Part shown: one piece after another, positions 60,429 through 64,000 of the stretch
How positions within the stretch are numbered: position 1 is the first letter of the stretch
How the letters are laid out: each line of letters opens with the position of its first letter
NCBI GenBank assembly: GCA_003165335.1
Contig: PLTD01000175.1
Location: 1-64,000, forward strand
Direction of reading: 5' to 3'
Source of the DNA: Rhodospirillales bacterium
Lineage (GTDB): Bacteria; Pseudomonadota; Alphaproteobacteria; BOG-932; Roseiterribacteraceae
DNA length: 64,000 nucleotides
Notes under the pieces: model-generated
Seen by the model: the letters and a program-made list of their open reading frames with translations, nothing else
The model's database searches: none
What the model was told of the DNA's origin: nothing
Position numbers and translations under genes: made by a program

Positions 60429-61091
60429 TTATTCGTTATCCGAGATGAAACTAACCAAACTTTCAGCCAGATAATCCACGCCGGCTTCGACATTGATCTT
60501 CCAGCCCTTGGAAACGACACTGTTGGCGAATCCGTATAAATGGAAGACTTGCAGATGTGCCAGCACATAGAGGCGCGATTCCGGCCCGCCGGCCAACGCC
60601 CGGGCGAAAACTGGAATACGTGCGCCAAGACGCACCAACAGACCGTCGTGTATAGCCATCATATTGGGGAAGAAATCCGGTTCGCTCCCGCTGACTTCGC
60701 CCAAGAGGCAGGTAAATTGCCGGTTCGCTTCGTAGAGTTTCAAAAGCGCGTAGAGAAATTCCTTCGCTTCCGGAACAGTGGGTCTGTCGGGCAGAGCATC
60801 GAATAATGAATCGAGCTTGGGAATAAACAGGTCCAGAAGGCCCTTGGCGACGTCGAAGCGATTGGTGAAGTACTTGTAGAAAGTTGCCCGGCTGACCCCC
60901 GCGATGGTGATGATCATGTCGACGGTAGTCGCGACGTAAGAATTGCGGGTGAAAGCTGTCTCTGCCGCCGCCAGGATGCGGTTGCGGCTGTCTTCGATCT
61001 GCTCGTGGTGCAGCGCCGACAGGCCGCGCGGACGGGTTCGCCGCGCCGGAGCCGCCGTTTGTTCGGTTTGCTGCAGGTGCGCTTTCGTCAT
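60429..61091 (-). CDS. TetR/AcrR-family transcriptional regulator
   Basis: RNRILAAAETAFTRNSYVATTVDMIITIAGVSRATFYKYFTNRFDVAKGLL. Confidence 0.93.
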   Translation of the reverse strand: MTKAHLQQTEQTAAPARRTRPRGLSALHHEQIEDSRNRILAAAETAFTRNSYVATTVDMIITIAGVSRATFYKYFTNRFDVAKGLLDLFIPKLDSLFDALPDRPTVPEAKEFLYALLKLYEANRQFTCLLGEVSGSEPDFFPNMMAIHDGLLVRLGARIPVFARALAGGPESRLYVLAHLQVFHLYGFANSVVSKGWKINVEAGVDYLAESLVSFISDNE

Positions 61092-61394
61092 ATCCCCTGG
61101 GTTCCCGTGAGTCTGCAGCCAACCTTGCCGAACGAGGCGTCCAAGACAAGGGCTTTCACCGCTAGACCCGTTTTTTATCAGAACGACGCATGTCCCAATA
61201 TCGCTTCGTCAGAATGAAATTCGTACCACAGTCAGATTGACCGAACAAATAGTTCGCTCTTTAATGGCGCAAATCTTATAAGCGAAGCTGGATCGTCGGC
61301 AATGTCCGTGTTCAATTCGTCGTGACCGCGCCTGGTGGACCTACTCCACCGCTGCGCAGACAGCAGTCTGAACTGCGATTATTAGGGAGGAAAC

Positions 61395-63398
61395 ATGTCC
61401 GTTCGTGTCGTCACTATCGCGCTGGCGACTGCCGCGCTTCTAGCCGGAACCAGCACTTACGCAGCGACATCGGACCAGGGCTGGACCACCAACGGCGGCG
61501 ATGCGAACAACGACCGTTACGCGCCGCTGACCGGCATCACCCCCGAGAACGCAAAAACACTGGGTGGGGCCTGGCGCACTGAACTACCGGGCGCCAGTTC
61601 GAAGGCGTCGCCGATCATCGATAACGGCGTCATGTATGTCGCGGCAGGCGGCGGCGCCATCCAGGGCGGCGGCGGAGGCGCGGTCTACGCGCTCGACGCC
61701 AGGACGGGCGCGATCAAATGGACCTTTTCGCCCCAGGGCGCGGGCATCTCCGCGCTGAACAAGGGGGTCGCCATCGGCGACGGCAAGGTTTTCGTCGGGC
61801 TGTCGAACGCCCATGTCGCGGCCATCGATATGAAAACAGGACAGCTTGTTTGGGACGGACTTGCAGGCGAGGACCCGCCGGCTGCCGGCCAGTTTATCTC
61901 GGTGGCGCCAGTGGTTGCCGACGGCAAGGTTTTGGTCGGCGTCGGCAGCGGCGATGCCGGCTTTCGCTGCCGTCTGGTGGCGCTCGACGTCAAGACCGGC
62001 AAGCAGGTCTGGAGCTTCATTTCGATTCCCGGTCCGGGCGAGCCCGGCCATGAAACCTGGCCTGCCGAGGGCGACGCCTGGCAACATGGCGGCGGCGGCG
62101 TGTGGGCAACCCCTGCAGTCGACAAGGAATTGGGACTGGTTATTTTCGGCACCGGCAGCGCCTATCCGCAATATGGCGGCGACGTTCGCCCCGGCGCCAA
62201 CCTCTACACCGCCTCGGTCATGGCGGTGGACCTCAAGACCGGCAAATATCGCTGGCATTTCCAGACAGCCCATCACGAAATCTGGGAAAGCGATGTCGGT
62301 GGCCCTGAGGTTCTCTATGACGCCAAAGTGAACGGCAAGACGGTTAAGGCGGTCGCGGCGTTGCGTACAGACGGCTATCTGTTCCTGCTTGACCGTAAGA
62401 CTGGCAAGCCAATCTTTCCGGTCGAGGAACGGCCGGTGAAACAGAACGAGCGGCTGAAGACCTGGCCGACCCAGCCCTATCCGGTGGGCGCGGACAAAGT
62501 CGGGCCCAACTGCGTCGAGCAGGACGCGCTGCCGGCGGGCTTTGTTTCCGGCTGCTTCTGGGAACCTGTGGATTACGATCAGCCCAATGTTGTTTCACCG
62601 ATGTCGACGCGTTTCGCCCCGACATCCTACGACCCGAAGAGCCGGCTGTTCTTCGTCTCCGGCGGCGCGGACGCCCACTGGGCGCGCCGCCAGCCGAACC
62701 CCTATTTTTTCAATTTCACCAGCACTGCGCCTGGCATCAAGAGCTACGGTCTGCTGACCGCTTTTAACGCCGATACCGACAAGATCGTCTGGCAGGATCG
62801 TCTGCCCTGGCCGATAGCGTTTGGCGGCGGTTCGACTGTGACGGCAGGCGGCGTGCTATTTCACGGTCAACCTGATGGCAACGTCCAGGCCTATGTAGCC
62901 CAGACCGGCCAAAAGTTATGGGAATTCCAGACCGGCGCGCCGGCAATCGGCGCGATCACCGCCTATCGGCTGGACGGGAAGGATTATGTCTCGCTCGTCG
63001 CAGGTGGGAATGTCTGGTCTTTCACCCTGGACGGTAAGGTGGCCCCACTGCCGGCGCCGCCCGCCCCGCCGACGGAATCCCAATTCTCCGGCCGCATCGT
63101 AACGACCAATCAGGTCTCGATGTCGAACGAGATCGAGAACAACGGCATACGGGCCGATCTGAAATATGTCGACGAATATGCGCTGAAGCCGGTCCGGGCG
63201 AAGGTCAAGGTTGGCGATAGTGTGACCTGGACCAACAACGGCAAGGTTGTTCATACCATCGCAGCGCGCGACGGCTCTTGGACAACCGGACCGGTTCAAC
63301 CGGGTCAGACCGGCACAGTCAAATTCGACAAGCCCGGAACCTATACTTACGCCGACACGGGCCATCTTTGGATGGTTGGCCAGTTGATCGTCGAGTGA
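61395..63398 (+). CDS. PQQ-dependent dehydrogenase-like beta-propeller with C-terminal cupredoxin-like domain
   Basis: Signal peptide; DNNDRYAPLTGITPENAKTLGGAWRTELPG, PGANLYTASVMAVDLKTGKYRWHFQTAHHEIWESDV propeller motifs; C-terminal VKVGDSVTWTNNGKVVHTIAARDGSWTTGPVQPGQTGTVKFDKPGTYTYADTGHLWMVGQLIVE. Confidence 0.88.
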   Translation: MSVRVVTIALATAALLAGTSTYAATSDQGWTTNGGDANNDRYAPLTGITPENAKTLGGAWRTELPGASSKASPIIDNGVMYVAAGGGAIQGGGGGAVYALDARTGAIKWTFSPQGAGISALNKGVAIGDGKVFVGLSNAHVAAIDMKTGQLVWDGLAGEDPPAAGQFISVAPVVADGKVLVGVGSGDAGFRCRLVALDVKTGKQVWSFISIPGPGEPGHETWPAEGDAWQHGGGGVWATPAVDKELGLVIFGTGSAYPQYGGDVRPGANLYTASVMAVDLKTGKYRWHFQTAHHEIWESDVGGPEVLYDAKVNGKTVKAVAALRTDGYLFLLDRKTGKPIFPVEERPVKQNERLKTWPTQPYPVGADKVGPNCVEQDALPAGFVSGCFWEPVDYDQPNVVSPMSTRFAPTSYDPKSRLFFVSGGADAHWARRQPNPYFFNFTSTAPGIKSYGLLTAFNADTDKIVWQDRLPWPIAFGGGSTVTAGGVLFHGQPDGNVQAYVAQTGQKLWEFQTGAPAIGAITAYRLDGKDYVSLVAGGNVWSFTLDGKVAPLPAPPAPPTESQFSGRIVTTNQVSMSNEIENNGIRADLKYVDEYALKPVRAKVKVGDSVTWTNNGKVVHTIAARDGSWTTGPVQPGQTGTVKFDKPGTYTYADTGHLWMVGQLIVE

Positions 63399-63459
63399 TG
63401 TGTGATAATTAACCAGCACACGCCGCGAGACGCGCAGGCATCACCAGGGAGCGAATGCT

Positions 63460-64000
63460 ATGAATGTCATGACGGGGAATATTTCGACCGACGGCTCCAG
63501 CGCCTGGGGCACCCGTTATCCGTTCCACCCTTATCCGACTGGCTGGTTCATGGTCGGCTTCTCTGAGGATGTCGCGCCCAAGGGCGTGAAGCCCCTGCGC
63601 TATTTTGCGCGCGACCTGGTGCTGTTCCGTACCGAGGAGGGCAAGGCCGTGGTCGCCGACGCGCACTGCCCGCATCTGGGCGCGCATTTGGGTTATGACA
63701 GCAAGGTCGAGGGCGACACGATCACCTGCCCGTTCCACGCTTGGCGCTATAACAGCGCCGGCAAATGCGTCCATGTGCCCTTCACCAAGATGATCCCGCC
63801 CCAGGCACGGATCAACGTGTGGCCGACGGTTGAACGGAGCGGCATAATCTTCGCCTGGCATGACCTGGACGGGCGCGAGCCCTCCTGGCAGCTGCCGGAT
63901 TACGACGAGAGCACGCGGCGCGAGGGCACCGGCTTCCACCGGCTGCATGACGATTTCGGCGGCGCGCATCCCCAGGATATTTTCGAGAATGCGGTCGATT
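63460..64000 (+). CDS. Rieske-type oxygenase (partial, runs off the window)
   Basis: Open frame to the window end; Rieske motif CPHLGAHLGYDSKVEGDTITCPFHAW. Confidence 0.9.
   Translation, partial: MNVMTGNISTDGSSAWGTRYPFHPYPTGWFMVGFSEDVAPKGVKPLRYFARDLVLFRTEEGKAVVADAHCPHLGAHLGYDSKVEGDTITCPFHAWRYNSAGKCVHVPFTKMIPPQARINVWPTVERSGIIFAWHDLDGREPSWQLPDYDESTRREGTGFHRLHDDFGGAHPQDIFENAVD

Noticed and set aside
1-64000. CRISPR arrays, complete prophage, intact IS elements or a defence island
   Set aside because: No regularly spaced repeats, transposase/integrase genes or recognised defence proteins found on reading the window

Overview
A 64 kb, GC-rich, gene-dense chromosomal segment from an alphaproteobacterium. 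The gene content and order look sphingomonad-like; this is inference, since no 16S gene is present. It carries housekeeping genes (uvrC, pgsA, ilvA, typA, purH, rpe, rsmB, sdhAF4, xth, ybaB, dnaX, an SRP RNA, nudC, pheA, kdsB, hisN, csp) interleaved with catabolic/accessory genes: two TauD/TfdA dioxygenases, two Rieske oxygenases, several SDRs and GSTs, PHB-cycle enzymes, an acyl-CoA carboxyltransferase, a PQQ dehydrogenase-cupredoxin fusion and an HpnN-like RND transporter. I recognised no tRNA, rRNA, CRISPR array or intact transposon. The most interesting signals are: (1) a SorA-like sulfite-oxidase-family protein, coupled to a cytochrome c gene, whose Mo-ligating Cys position is Glu and whose usual active-site Arg/His positions read Asp/Gln; (2) a predicted three-way-junction RNA with a tRNA-like T-loop in the leader of a cytochrome c gene; (3) a PQQ-propeller/cupredoxin fusion whose type-1 copper Cys is Asp; (4) a DnaA-box-like cluster upstream of uvrC; (5) a decayed mobile-element scar at 15.6-17.0 kb with a truncated toxin; (6) a multiply frameshifted DUF72 pseudogene; (7) a (GC)8 tract in the 5' end of a MATE pump gene. 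All calls come from reading the sequence; no database search was run.
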